Assembly (NCBI GenBank): GCA_032690845.1
Contig: CM064422.1
Location: 1,860,001-1,924,000, forward strand
Reading direction: 5' to 3'
Source of the DNA: Eleusine coracana subsp. coracana
Lineage: Eukaryota; Streptophyta; Magnoliopsida; Poales; Poaceae
Length of the DNA: 64,000 nucleotides
In this document: positions 55,007-64,000 of the stretch, in pieces
Layout: each line of letters opens with the position of its first letter
How positions within the stretch are numbered: position 1 is the first letter of the stretch
Made by a program: the position numbers and the translations under genes
Notes under the pieces: model-generated
Database searches by the model: none
Told to the model about the DNA's origin: nothing
What the model saw: only the letters and a program-made list of their open reading frames with translations

Positions 55007-55680
55007 ATGGAGAACGACAAGTTGCTGCATCTGCCGATGGACATCATAAAACATATCCTGTTTGATATCTCCGATCCTGCCTCCTTAGTCCGCCTCGTTT
55101 CAACCTGCAAGTTTTGGCGCAATCTCATCAAGGACCAGGTCTTTCATGATTTCCTCCAGAGGCAGCGCTACAACCATGGTTTGCTGCCCCGTCACTGCTT
55201 CTTGGCTTCTAATAGGATATATCTCGGAGTCTCCTCCGCACGCACTGCAGCAAGGACGCTGTTTGGCCCCAAGCTTCATGCCCACTTCTTGAATTGTCGC
55301 AATTCATTGGCAGCATAGGTGGCCACGAGAGCATTGTCGTACTTGGAGGCTTGGAGCTCCCTCTTGCTCCTAACTGCAGCAAAGGAAATTTGTTAGGAAA
55401 TTCTGCAGACGGAGGCCTTTTGTTATTGTTATTGGAAGACCTTCAGCTGTCACTCTGGAAGCACGACAGTAAGCTTGGCAGTGACGTCAGCAGCTGGGTC
55501 CTCTCAGAAACAATCGACTTGGCAAGTTTGTTGCCGCTTAAGGTGGTCCAGATGCAGCACAGATCAAGGATAACCTTGGAGATATTTCTTGGGAAGAGTG
55601 GTGCGGTTGTGCTTCGAGTTGAAGAGGAAGGACTCTTTTTGTTCAGTCTCAGTGACAGATCGATGAGGAAAGATTACTAA
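55007..55680 (+). pseudogene. F-box gene remnant with frameshift
   Basis: From 55007 the frame gives MENDKLLHLPMDIIKHILFD, then LVRLVSTCKFWRNLIKDQVF, a good F-box, and continues to LFGPKLHAHF. It then meets a stop at 55316-55318. Near 55295 reading passes to another frame: IGGHESIVVLGGLELPL, LLLLLEDLQLSLWKHDSKLG, WVLSETIDLASLLPLK and LRVEEEGLFLFSLSDRS. These are parts of the C-terminal domain of grass F-box proteins. The total, about 225 codons, is short for the family (350-400), so the middle is also deleted. Confidence 0.7.
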
Positions 55681-57110
55681 TGAGAATGGTACAAAGAAGT
55701 ATTCCCTCTGCCCATTTGAGATCGATTGGTTTTCCTGCCTTGCGATCATGAGCCTCGTCGTCGATAGCTTATTGGAGTGTGACGTTGGACGGAAAAAGAT
55801 TCAAGGCAGATGGATGACGTTAAGGACTGAACAAGGTATATGTGAATAACAACAAAGAATGCAGGCTTCCCAATTTGTACCAAGATGCCAAGACCAGGCA
55901 TGACGGTGGTAAGTTCAGCGTATGATTCAGTCCCAACTAGGCAACTGATGCTGTGTTGAGGAAAATCAAGAGGCTGCTTCCCGCATTATCGTTTTGTTCG
56001 TTTTAGTCCAAGGACATGCACTGAGCAACGCAGCTTTAGCTACTGCTACTGCTGGTGTTCAGGGAGATAGTGGCATTGTCTCATGGTTATTATGAGAGTG
56101 ATTGTTTCCCAACTTAGTTGCACTTTATTCATGCCATCATGTTTTATCTTCGCATCCGAGCTGGCCTGCGATTTTCATCGGATTGTTGAAAATGATGCCT
56201 GCCTGCAGTCTTCTAGGTTGGCGAAATCTGTTCTCAGACTGGGGGCTCCATTGTCCATAGTGTGAGCATTGCACAATTGATTTCATTGAACACACTGTGC
56301 ACGAAAACTCTAAAAAACACACTGTTATAGGAAATCTAAAAATCATGCTGCTTCAACCCGGCTTAAAACATTTTCACTATTTCATAGATACTGCTCCGAA
56401 GCCATGTCAGTGGACATTTTCAGAATTTTTTTCGAAATAAACATTTTCAGAATTGTCATAGTGAAAGAAGTCAGCTACTAGTTCGCTCCTCGCACAGGCT
56501 AATTCAGTTATCCTCCATTCAATTAGGTGGAAACACCTAATTCAGAGTGTCGTCCTCATTACTTAGTGTATGGATTAACTTGACAAAATATAAGTAAAAA
56601 AAAGAAAATCTGATTCTGCGGCGTTAGTTCCACATGTGACCTCTCGTTGCTACTTGCTGTTTGTGTAGTTTTAGAACTCTGACTGAAGAAGACTAGTATG
56701 TAACGGAGCAATTCCTAAGAAGAATATTACGTAGAGTATGAAAAAAATCCTTCGGAACTCAAATCCTCCAAAATTCCTTTGTTATTCCTTCAATCCAAAG
56801 AAGACCTAAAATGACATATGCTTTGATTGCTATGAGCATTATCTGAATTCAGATTTTTTTACTTGACTTTGAAAAGTCTTTGAAAAGTTTTATTTAGACT
56901 CATTTGGCTGGATCTATCATTTGCAATCACCGATCAAGAGCAGACAAGGCATGGAAACTGAAAAGCTTCCGTCCATTCGACTCGACCAAACCCCAACGAA
57001 AAGGCCAAACCCCTCCCATCCTCCTTGGCCCGACTCAACCAGGCCAACCAAACCCATTCTCCCCGTCCCAATCTACCGCCGCCGCCGCCGGAGCAAGGGC
57101 AGCAGCAGCC
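55681..57110. other. Spacer and promoter of the M1 aminopeptidase gene
   Basis: There is no clear gene. The last 200 bp are GC-rich and open in frame with the next gene, but probably form its leader. Confidence 0.5.
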
Positions 57111-60100
57111 ATGGCGCCGGTCGATCCCCACTCCTACACCGACGGCGCGCACCCGGTGACCAAGCACGCGGCGCTGTCCTTCTACCTCGACTTCACCGCC
57201 TCCACCATCCACGCATCGGCGCTGCTCACCCTCTCCGAGCCGCACTCCGGGGACCTCCTCCTCGACACCCGCGCCGTCTCCGTCCACTCCGCCACCACCG
57301 CCGCCGACCCGCCGGAGCCCATCCTCTTCTCCCTCGCCGCATCTCCCGATCCCATCCTCGGCTCCGCCCTCACCCTCACCCTGCCCCCCGACACCACCTC
57401 CTTCCACCTCACCTTCTCCACCTCCCCCGACGCCTCCGCGCTGCAGTGGCTCGCCCCGCCTCAGACCGCCTCCGCCCAGCCCTTCGTCTTCTCGCAGTGC
57501 CAGTCCATCCACGCCCGCTCCATCTTCCCCTGCCACGACACCCCCGCTGCGCGTATCACCTTTTCCCTCCTCCTCAACGTCCCCTCCCAGCTCTCTGCCG
57601 TCGCCGCCGCGCGCCACGTCGGCCGACGGGACCCGCTGCCTTCCGACCACTGTGGCGCGTGCGATGAGGCGCTATGGTGCGCGCCCGGCCGCGTCGTGGA
57701 GGAGTTCGAGATGGAGCAGCCCGTGCCGCCCTACCTCTTCGCCTTTGCTGCCGGCGGGATCGGATCCAGGGACCTGGGCCCGAGGACGCGGGTCTACGCC
57801 GAGGGAGGGGACAAGGTCCTGGACGAGGCGGCCAGGGAGTTCGCCGGGGTCGAGGATATGGTCAAGGTTGGGGAGGACCTGTTTGGCCCGTATGAATGGG
57901 AGAGGTTCGATCTGCTCGTGCTGCCACCGAGCTTTCCCTATGGAGGCATGGAGAACCCCAGGATGGTGTTCCTCACTCCCACGGTGATCAAGGGGGATGC
58001 TTCAGGGGCGCAGGTTGTGGCGCATGAGCTTGCACATAGTTGGACCGGGAATCTTATTACTAACAAGACCAACGAAGACTTCTGGCTGAATGAGGTGAAG
58101 TCTCTGTTTTGTCGCTGTCAGCCTTTATTTTTACAATTAATAGTTTTGCCCTTAAATCTGATGTTGTAATCCTATGCTATATGTGTGAGGATGAAATTCT
58201 AAACTCGCTAGTACTGACATACTGCATGGCATCAAATATTTGGGTTAGCTAAATGTAATAATCGGTACCTTGTGTAAGGTTTGGATTATGGATCTGTAAT
58301 GTAATGTTCTGGTTTAGATTAGTACATTTTTTCTCTTGAAGAAATGTGTTTCTGTACAACCAAGAATGGAGAAGAAAGGTGTTGTGATGTTAGGATGCAT
58401 GTCCTCTCCTAAAATGTGTTCCATGACCCTGTTGTCTTCCAGTCCTTTTACTTTCTCTGACCCGTGCTTGAATTTGTTGGGATGTTCCCTCTAGTTAAGA
58501 TAGGAGCTGTTAGAGAACCTACTTGTTGGATAAGGTGATGGGGTCCGGCGGTGAATGCTTTTATTACTATTTTGTAATGCACAGTGGAGTCTCATACAAT
58601 TGTCACTGCATACAGGGATTCACAACATATGCTGAGAGGAGGATTGTTGAGGTGGTCCAAGGGGAGGAGCGAGCGGCCTTAAACATGGGAATTGGATGGA
58701 GAGGGTTGAACCAAATGATGGAGAGGTTTAAGGATAACATGGAGTTTACCAAGTTGAAGCCAAAGATGGCAGGGATTGATCCTGATGATGTGTACTCTGA
58801 AGTGCCCTACGAGAAAGGTTTTCAATTTCTGTGGCGCATTGAACGCCAGGTTGGTGGAACAAACTATTTCAATCTGTTATTCGATATTCTTTATTCAATT
58901 CACTGGAATTTTTCTGACTGATTTCTAATGTGCACTGTCCTATTTTTTCTTTTGTTGTTCTTAGATTGGCCGACCTGCATTTGATGAGTTCATAAAGAAG
59001 TACATTGCAATGTTTAAGTTCCAATCGATAGACACAGAAACATTTCTTGAATTTCTGAAAGCCAATGTGCCTGGGATAGAAAACCAAATCGACCTTCACC
59101 TGTGGGTTGAGGGGACTGGTATTCCCCCTGATGCCATGGAACCAGATTCAGCAATTTACAAAAAGATCTGCTCCTTAGCTGCAGAGTTCAAGTCAGGAAA
59201 ACTACCAAGTGAAGATGAGGTGGCAGACTGGAATGGGCAAGAATGGGAGCTTTACTTGGAAAATCTACCCACAGATGTTGAAGCCTCACAGGTATGCTTC
59301 TGCCATCTCTATGTATTAGACCTTTGGAAGTTACTCTGCTACTGATAATTATCCAATGCAGCATTTGGTGACTATCATAGTATGAACTATGAAGTATTAT
59401 TGATTTGTTTCTGTTTTTTTATTCTGCCATCAAATACTGAGCACTGCAAAATGTTGAATTGCCTCCCTCAATAAAAATCCATGATTTCTATTCCTGTGTC
59501 TTTTGTAAATGTTATCTTTGTAGCATGAAGCAATCGATCAGATTCAAATAGTTTTAAATAAAAAAAATAGCACCCATGTTTAATTTAGCAATTGACCAGA
59601 TTCAAATACAGCTTGAATTCCCATTTTTATGGTCTGTATATAATAATTGGAAGTTGAACTAGATTCGCATATGCAGTCCTAAATGAGTTGTTTAGTTGAA
59701 TACTATAACTGCAATCTGTTAGTAGTTAGTTTTGATGGATTTGTTGGCTCTGTCAATCATTTTAAAGATTACATATGAGCTACTCGAAGGAGATTCTATC
59801 TAGTATCTTTATCAGTTTACAACCTTGTATAAAATATGCGACGAGGCTTCTATTCATCTATTTAGAGCCTGTGGACTGGCACTGAAAATTACACTGTCCT
59901 TTTCAGTCTCCAGTTTCATCAGTGGTGGGTCAGTGTGGTTACAAACTAAACAAAAAAAATCAAGATATGAAGTTATTTTTAATTTTAATTTGCAAACTAA
60001 ATTTTGGGACATATATATTATGTACAAACCGTCTTTCTGTTCAGTCTTCAGTGCTCACTGGCAAGTACTAACACATAGCTGTCCATCTGGGCATCCAGGG

Positions 60101-60655
60101 ACATATTAGCTGATTCAGGATGGTTAAAATTAACTTTTCCTTCACTAATAAAGTACTCTACCGAGTAAGGAGTTGTTCAGTTATTCAGGTTAGGAGTTTC
60201 CTAGTTTCTACTAGTGTAGTTGGCTTTCATCTCTGACCTGTAATCTGTTAACATAGCATGTTTTGTATCATAGATTTGCTCTCTAAAACAATTACATCAT
60301 ATGGTAGTTCTCTAGCTGTTTAAAGATCACCTGCTCAAAACATCCATCTGTTGTTTGTATGCAGGTTACTGCACTTGATGAACGGTACAAGCTATCAGAA
60401 AGCCGTGACTACGAGGTCAAAGTTGCTTTTCTCCAGCTGGCGATCTCTGCTGGGTGCAAGTGTTACTTCAACGAGGTTGAGAAATGCTTGAAGCAAGTTG
60501 GAAGGATGAAGTACCTCCGTCCGCTCTACAGCTCGCTGGCTAAGTGCTCTGGCGAGGAGAAGATGCTGGCCCAGAGGATCTTCTCGGAAGCTCAAGAGTT
60601 CTACCACCCGATAGCTCGTGGTGTTGCAGAGAGCATTCTGTCGAAGCATAGCTAG
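57111..60655 (+). CDS. Leukotriene A4 hydrolase-type M1 aminopeptidase
   Basis: This is a zinc metallopeptidase of family M1. Plant members act as cytosolic aminopeptidases; epoxide hydrolase activity in plants is uncertain. Four exons (57111-58094, 58616-58849, 58965-59291 and 60365-60655) give 611 residues, the same length as the human enzyme. GGMEN (278-282) binds the substrate N terminus. HELAH (305-309) with Glu328 in NEGFTTYAERR forms the zinc site, split by the first intron. Tyr388 and Tyr393 in VYSEVPYEKGF match human Tyr378 and Tyr383. GRMKYLRPLY holds the Arg/Lys pair that holds the substrate carboxylate. The C-terminal helical domain is complete. The ATG at 57111 (MAPVDPHSYTDGAHP) is chosen because family members start here; an in-frame ATG at 56904 would add 69 atypical residues. 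The gene looks intact. Confidence 0.95.
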
Positions 60656-61062
60656 TTAGCTGAGGCTATTGTTTGCTGAATTCTTGGCTGAGCAAGGTTG
60701 ATTGCTCAGTCACTATGTTTGCGTAATATTATCACCCATGTAGGTGACCTAGGTCAAACGGGAAACTGAATCTTGATAATACTTGGAGACATGATAATTG
60801 TACTATGATATTGCCTCTCGGGGTTGCTGTTGCCACCCTGATAATGTCTCGCGGGATTGCTCTTGCCTGAATTGTGAATTCTGATGTTTGGAGTGATACA
60901 ATTTAATTTGGAAATAGTAAGTAGGCTCGAGTTGATCTTGTTTGGGTTGTTATAGTTTTATTTCGTAATCTGCTTTATAATTAACTCAGCATAATGGTGC
61001 AGCGTGTTCAGTTCCTTAGTATCGACATCTGAGAAAGGCACAAAACTTTTTTTAAAAAAAGA
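60656..61062. other. 3' region of the aminopeptidase gene
   Basis: This is untranslated and spacer sequence without a gene. The T7 run at about 61048-61054, read on the minus strand, serves the tRNA gene to its right. Confidence 0.5.
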
Positions 61063-61135
61063 TTCCGTTGCCGGGACTCGAACCCGGGTCTCTCGGGTGA
61101 GAGCCGAGTATCCTAACCAGCTAGACTACAACGGA
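61063..61135 (-). tRNA. trnE-CTC: tRNA-Glu (anticodon CTC)
   Basis: The minus strand begins TCCGTTG and ends CAACGGA plus discriminator A, a perfect 7-bp acceptor stem. The anticodon arm is CTCGG, loop CTCTCAC, CCGAG, with anticodon CTC. The T arm is CCGGG, GTTCGAGT, CCCGG. The A-box (TAGTCTAGCTGG) and B-box (GGTTCGAGTCC) are present. There is no intron. A T7 run a few bases past the 3' end terminates RNA polymerase III. The 73-nt length is normal. Confidence 0.95.
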
Positions 61136-61733
61136 TTTTTTTATATGTGATCCTTCCTGCGTCATAGATAGCTTTTCCGCCAAACACCCGCTAACATAGC
61201 ATGGTCATGTTCGCTCTGTCGCAGCAGCCACAACGCCGATAGACAGCCGGCCACTGCTATTTCTAAACGGACGGCATCACCCCGTGATTTTTGTTCTGGG
61301 AACATCCTGCCGGTACGTACGTTGCCCAGCTCAGCACAGTTGTGCTTGTGCGTTCATCCATCCGCACGTTTTGGTGATGCGTTCGGGCATCATCTGCTCC
61401 GACAGAGAGAGGCGCGGCAAGAAGGGAGGGCCCTAACTTCACGCTCTACCAAACAAATCAAGGTATAGCAATTCCAAAGATAGCATATGCTTCTTCAATC
61501 CCTTTATGTACGTCCACGTCCATGTCGTAAAAAGAAGACGACGCTGGCGACAGGCCATTTGGAACTAGTAGATCATATATACATTTTCTCGAAGCAATAC
61601 ACCATTTGTGACGCCATTTCATTAGAGTTTAACTCAAGATCCAGGTAATCTGAATTCTCTTGTACATTGGTCCATATCCGGGTGTGAACTCTTATTATAA
61701 TCTTGTTCTTATACCAGGTGTCACGAGGGAGAC
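61136..61733. other. Promoter region of the glycine-rich A3 gene
   Basis: Here the minus-strand tRNA upstream DNA is shared with the leader of the plus-strand gene at 61734. No gene is seen. Confidence 0.5.
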
Positions 61734-62437
61734 ATGGGAGGCGGGAAGGACAAACCTGATTCCTCGGATGCAGATAAGGGTTTTCATGGAGCATACCCAA
61801 GTGGATACGGTCAATACACTGCTGGTTATCCTACTCCGCCAGGTGCTTATCCTCCAGGACAAGGGTATCCTACCCCACCAGGTGGGTATCCACCTCAAGG
61901 TGGATACCCTCAACCTGGTGGATATCCCCCGCAAGGTGCATACCCTCCAGGAGCGTATCCTCCGGCGGGATATCCTGGTTACCCACAGGCTGGCTATCCT
62001 GGTCACGGTCTACCCATGAATGCTCCTCCTCATGGTATAAGCTCTCTTGTGGCAATAGAAAACATATATGATGAAACATTTTGAAGTTTATTAAAGTTGC
62101 AAGCAGTAAATATTAAAGTATGAGAGTAAATATGGTTTGACCAAGCATGCAAAGAAGTGGCCTACAAAATCAAAATAAATCGTTTTGTTCAGGCGGTGCT
62201 ATGTACGGAGGTCATGGGGCAGGCGGCTCCGCTGGCTACGGTGCGATGATGGCCGGAGGTGCCGCGGCAGCAGCTGCAGCGTATGGAGCTCACAAAGTAT
62301 CCCACGGCCACGGTGGCTACGGGATGTACGGCCACCACGGCAAGTTCAAGCATGGCAAGTTCAAGCACGGCAAGTACGGCAAGCACAAGAAGATGTTCGG
62401 TAAGCATAAGAAGATGTTCGGGCGCAAGTGGAAGTGA
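61734..62437 (+). CDS. Glycine-rich protein A3-type (GYPP repeats and His/Lys tail)
   Basis: Two exons, 61734-62034 and 62193-62437, give 181 residues with in-phase GT/AG junctions. The N terminus is charged (MGGGKDKPDSSDADKG). Then come repeats of the type GYPPQG / GAYPPG (about residues 28-88), like the proline-tyrosine-rich regions of plant GRP-A3/XYPPX proteins. Next is an alanine- and glycine-rich hydrophobic segment (MMAGGAAAAAAAYGAHK), and finally a histidine/lysine tail made of repeats (GKFKHGKFKHGKYGKHKKMF). The whole layout matches glycine-rich protein A3. The function is poorly known; membrane association has been suggested for XYPPX-type proteins. It looks intact. Confidence 0.88.
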
Positions 62438-64000
62438 ACAGCTGAAACGAACCGCGCGCATCAGCGATATTTCGTATCTACTATATGCTAGTACTTTTTA
62501 TGTGGAGGGAGTGTTCGAACGAAAAAAAAGAAGAATAGTACGGTATGATGTATGAATATGTATCCTCAAGGATATTTTACTTGTGTGTCCACCCTTCCAA
62601 AGACAAGGGACAATTTTCCTTGATACTCCTCACAGTTGGACGATAAAGAAAAGCATGGAGTGGTACGGAAAATCTATAAAATATATGACGGTGCAGTTAG
62701 AAAATATTCATACCTTTTGCGCAAAAAAAGAAGAAGAAGAAAATATTCATACCTATATAGGCAAAATTACTAGCAGACAGAAGCAAATATCCGGTTTTGA
62801 AATATTGAGATAAAAACAATCCAAAATCTTAATATAATTCTTTGTCAAGAATTTATAGCTATATTTCCTTGTAATATGTAACATAACATTATTAAGTTCT
62901 CCTGTTCCTCGGAAGACGTGCATAGGGCGAATTGATTTTGTCAAGAACTAAGAATACAGCATTCCAGCTTAAATACATCGCTCCTACTCGTAATAATGCT
63001 TTACCAAGAAACGAGGTCCGATTTGACCTCAATGAAAAGTATCTCATCCCACTCATCAAGAAGTAGCAGCTCACCATGATCATTATATGCAACCTAATCG
63101 ATTACTCATTGTAAATCTTGGCGTATCAAATTACCTTGACAAATATTGATAGAAAAATAAATATTAAATATTCGAATGTCTATACAAAGCTCATAAACTC
63201 AAAGGATTGTCATGACTTTAGATTCACATCAGTATATGCAAACAGGGGCAGATGGTTATAGTTTATGATTCATTTTCTACTACCAAACAAGTAATTTGAT
63301 CATGTTATGTCATCGACCAAAATTTATGTTTGGTCTGTCAACTGCATGAAATATGCTTTTATATAATCAAATCACCAATAGTTTAAGATCAGAAAAAATA
63401 TATTTGTAGAGATTCACATCTTTTGTCCCTTTAAATATGTGACACATAATGACCAAACTTTTGAAACTTTGACTATCAATAGCTTTAAAAATTAGTTTGA
63501 AGACAGATATAAAAATCATACAAGTACATTTATTTTGAAAACTATATTCATACTTTAGGTATTCATACTCTATTTTAACATTGTAGAAGATAGTGGTAAT
63601 TGATCAAAATTGCACATGAAAAATAGTCTGTGAACAATGTCATACATTAAAACCAATGAAGTATATTTCACAATTGGGAACTTGTACAGACATTAGAGGA
63701 AAGATACTCTGCGAATCTGTGGGCAAATTTCTTATTACCAGAAGTAATCCAAATCATTACTAGCAATAAGAAAAAAAAAGAGGACTAAGTGGGGATATAG
63801 GTGTCAAACCTTGCAGGTGCTGTGCAGTGCCGGTAATTCAGGAGAGTTGAGCTGCCTGGGGCACAAACCGAAGACCGCAGTTTTGAGACCGTGTACAAGG
63901 CAAGGAGATGACTTCATGAGACAACTGGGATTGGAGTTTTTATGGATTGGCGGTCGCCGACTTTGCCTGTGGTGTACTGATGTGGGCTACCGAAGCCGTG
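62438..64000. other. AT-rich spacer at the right edge
   Basis: After the 3' end of the A3 gene there is AT-rich DNA without supportable genes. Base composition rises in GC from about 63820 to the edge, which may signal the promoter or a gene just outside the window. Confidence 0.45.

Noticed and set aside
56904..57110. N-terminal extension of the aminopeptidase from an in-frame ATG at 56904
   Set aside because: The extra 69 residues have no family similarity and include a proline-rich stretch typical of leader DNA. Family members start MAPVDPHSYTDG, which matches the ATG at 57111.
56934..57650. Long minus-strand open frame over the first exon of the aminopeptidase
   Set aside because: It is a glycine/valine-rich shadow caused by the GC-rich exon on the other strand. 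No motif is seen.
1..64000. CRISPR arrays, prokaryotic operons, rRNA genes
   Set aside because: The window is plant nuclear DNA; the only regularly spaced repeats are the hairpin family and the ORF1 minisatellite, and neither has CRISPR architecture. No rRNA-like sequence was seen.

Overview
The window is nuclear DNA from a flowering plant, most likely a grass (Poaceae). The signs are split genes with GT/AG introns, GC-rich first exons next to AT-rich introns and spacers, Stowaway- and Tourist-type MITEs, and proteins that read as typical cereal orthologues (chalcone isomerase, RabE/Rab8, plastid ribosomal protein S5, LTA4H-type aminopeptidase). I cannot name the species from sequence alone; a compact genome such as a panicoid or rice-like grass fits, because no full-length LTR retrotransposon is visible in 64 kb.

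Left block (1-33 kb): mostly intact single-copy genes. In order: the 5' part of the NEDD8 E1 subunit AXR1 (minus, running off the left edge); an intronless two-finger C2H2/EAR repressor (plus); an eight-exon RabE GTPase (minus); a five-exon DUF4378/TRM-like protein (plus); chalcone isomerase (plus); plastid RPS5 (minus); and a NaKR-like heavy-metal-associated protein (plus). Between the last two lie a 660-bp hAT-type element with an 8-bp target duplication, a 3.8-kb dead PIF/Harbinger element, a Tourist-like MITE and a Stowaway MITE.

Middle block (33-56 kb): an accessory, fast-changing zone. It holds a family of short hairpin repeats around 38-40 kb and again at 46.5 kb, a LEA-2-like pseudogene, an inverted duplication whose two arms each carry an Rx-type coiled-coil resistance-protein start (one arm frameshifted, one open but lacking NB-ARC), two LINE 3' ends, an 829-bp Mutator-type element, and five F-box relics. 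Every F-box copy is broken: two short fragments, one with two frameshifts and a LINE in its intron, one with a single in-frame TGA, and one with a frameshift.

Right block (57-64 kb): order returns, with the LTA4H-type M1 aminopeptidase, a tRNA-Glu(CTC) gene on the minus strand, and a glycine-rich A3-type protein, followed by AT-rich spacer.

The housekeeping genes do different jobs (neddylation, vesicle traffic, flavonoid synthesis, plastid translation, peptide trimming) and are not a functional cluster. The unusual biology lies in the 37-56 kb zone, where duplicated immune- and F-box-type sequences are being broken and reshuffled among mobile elements.
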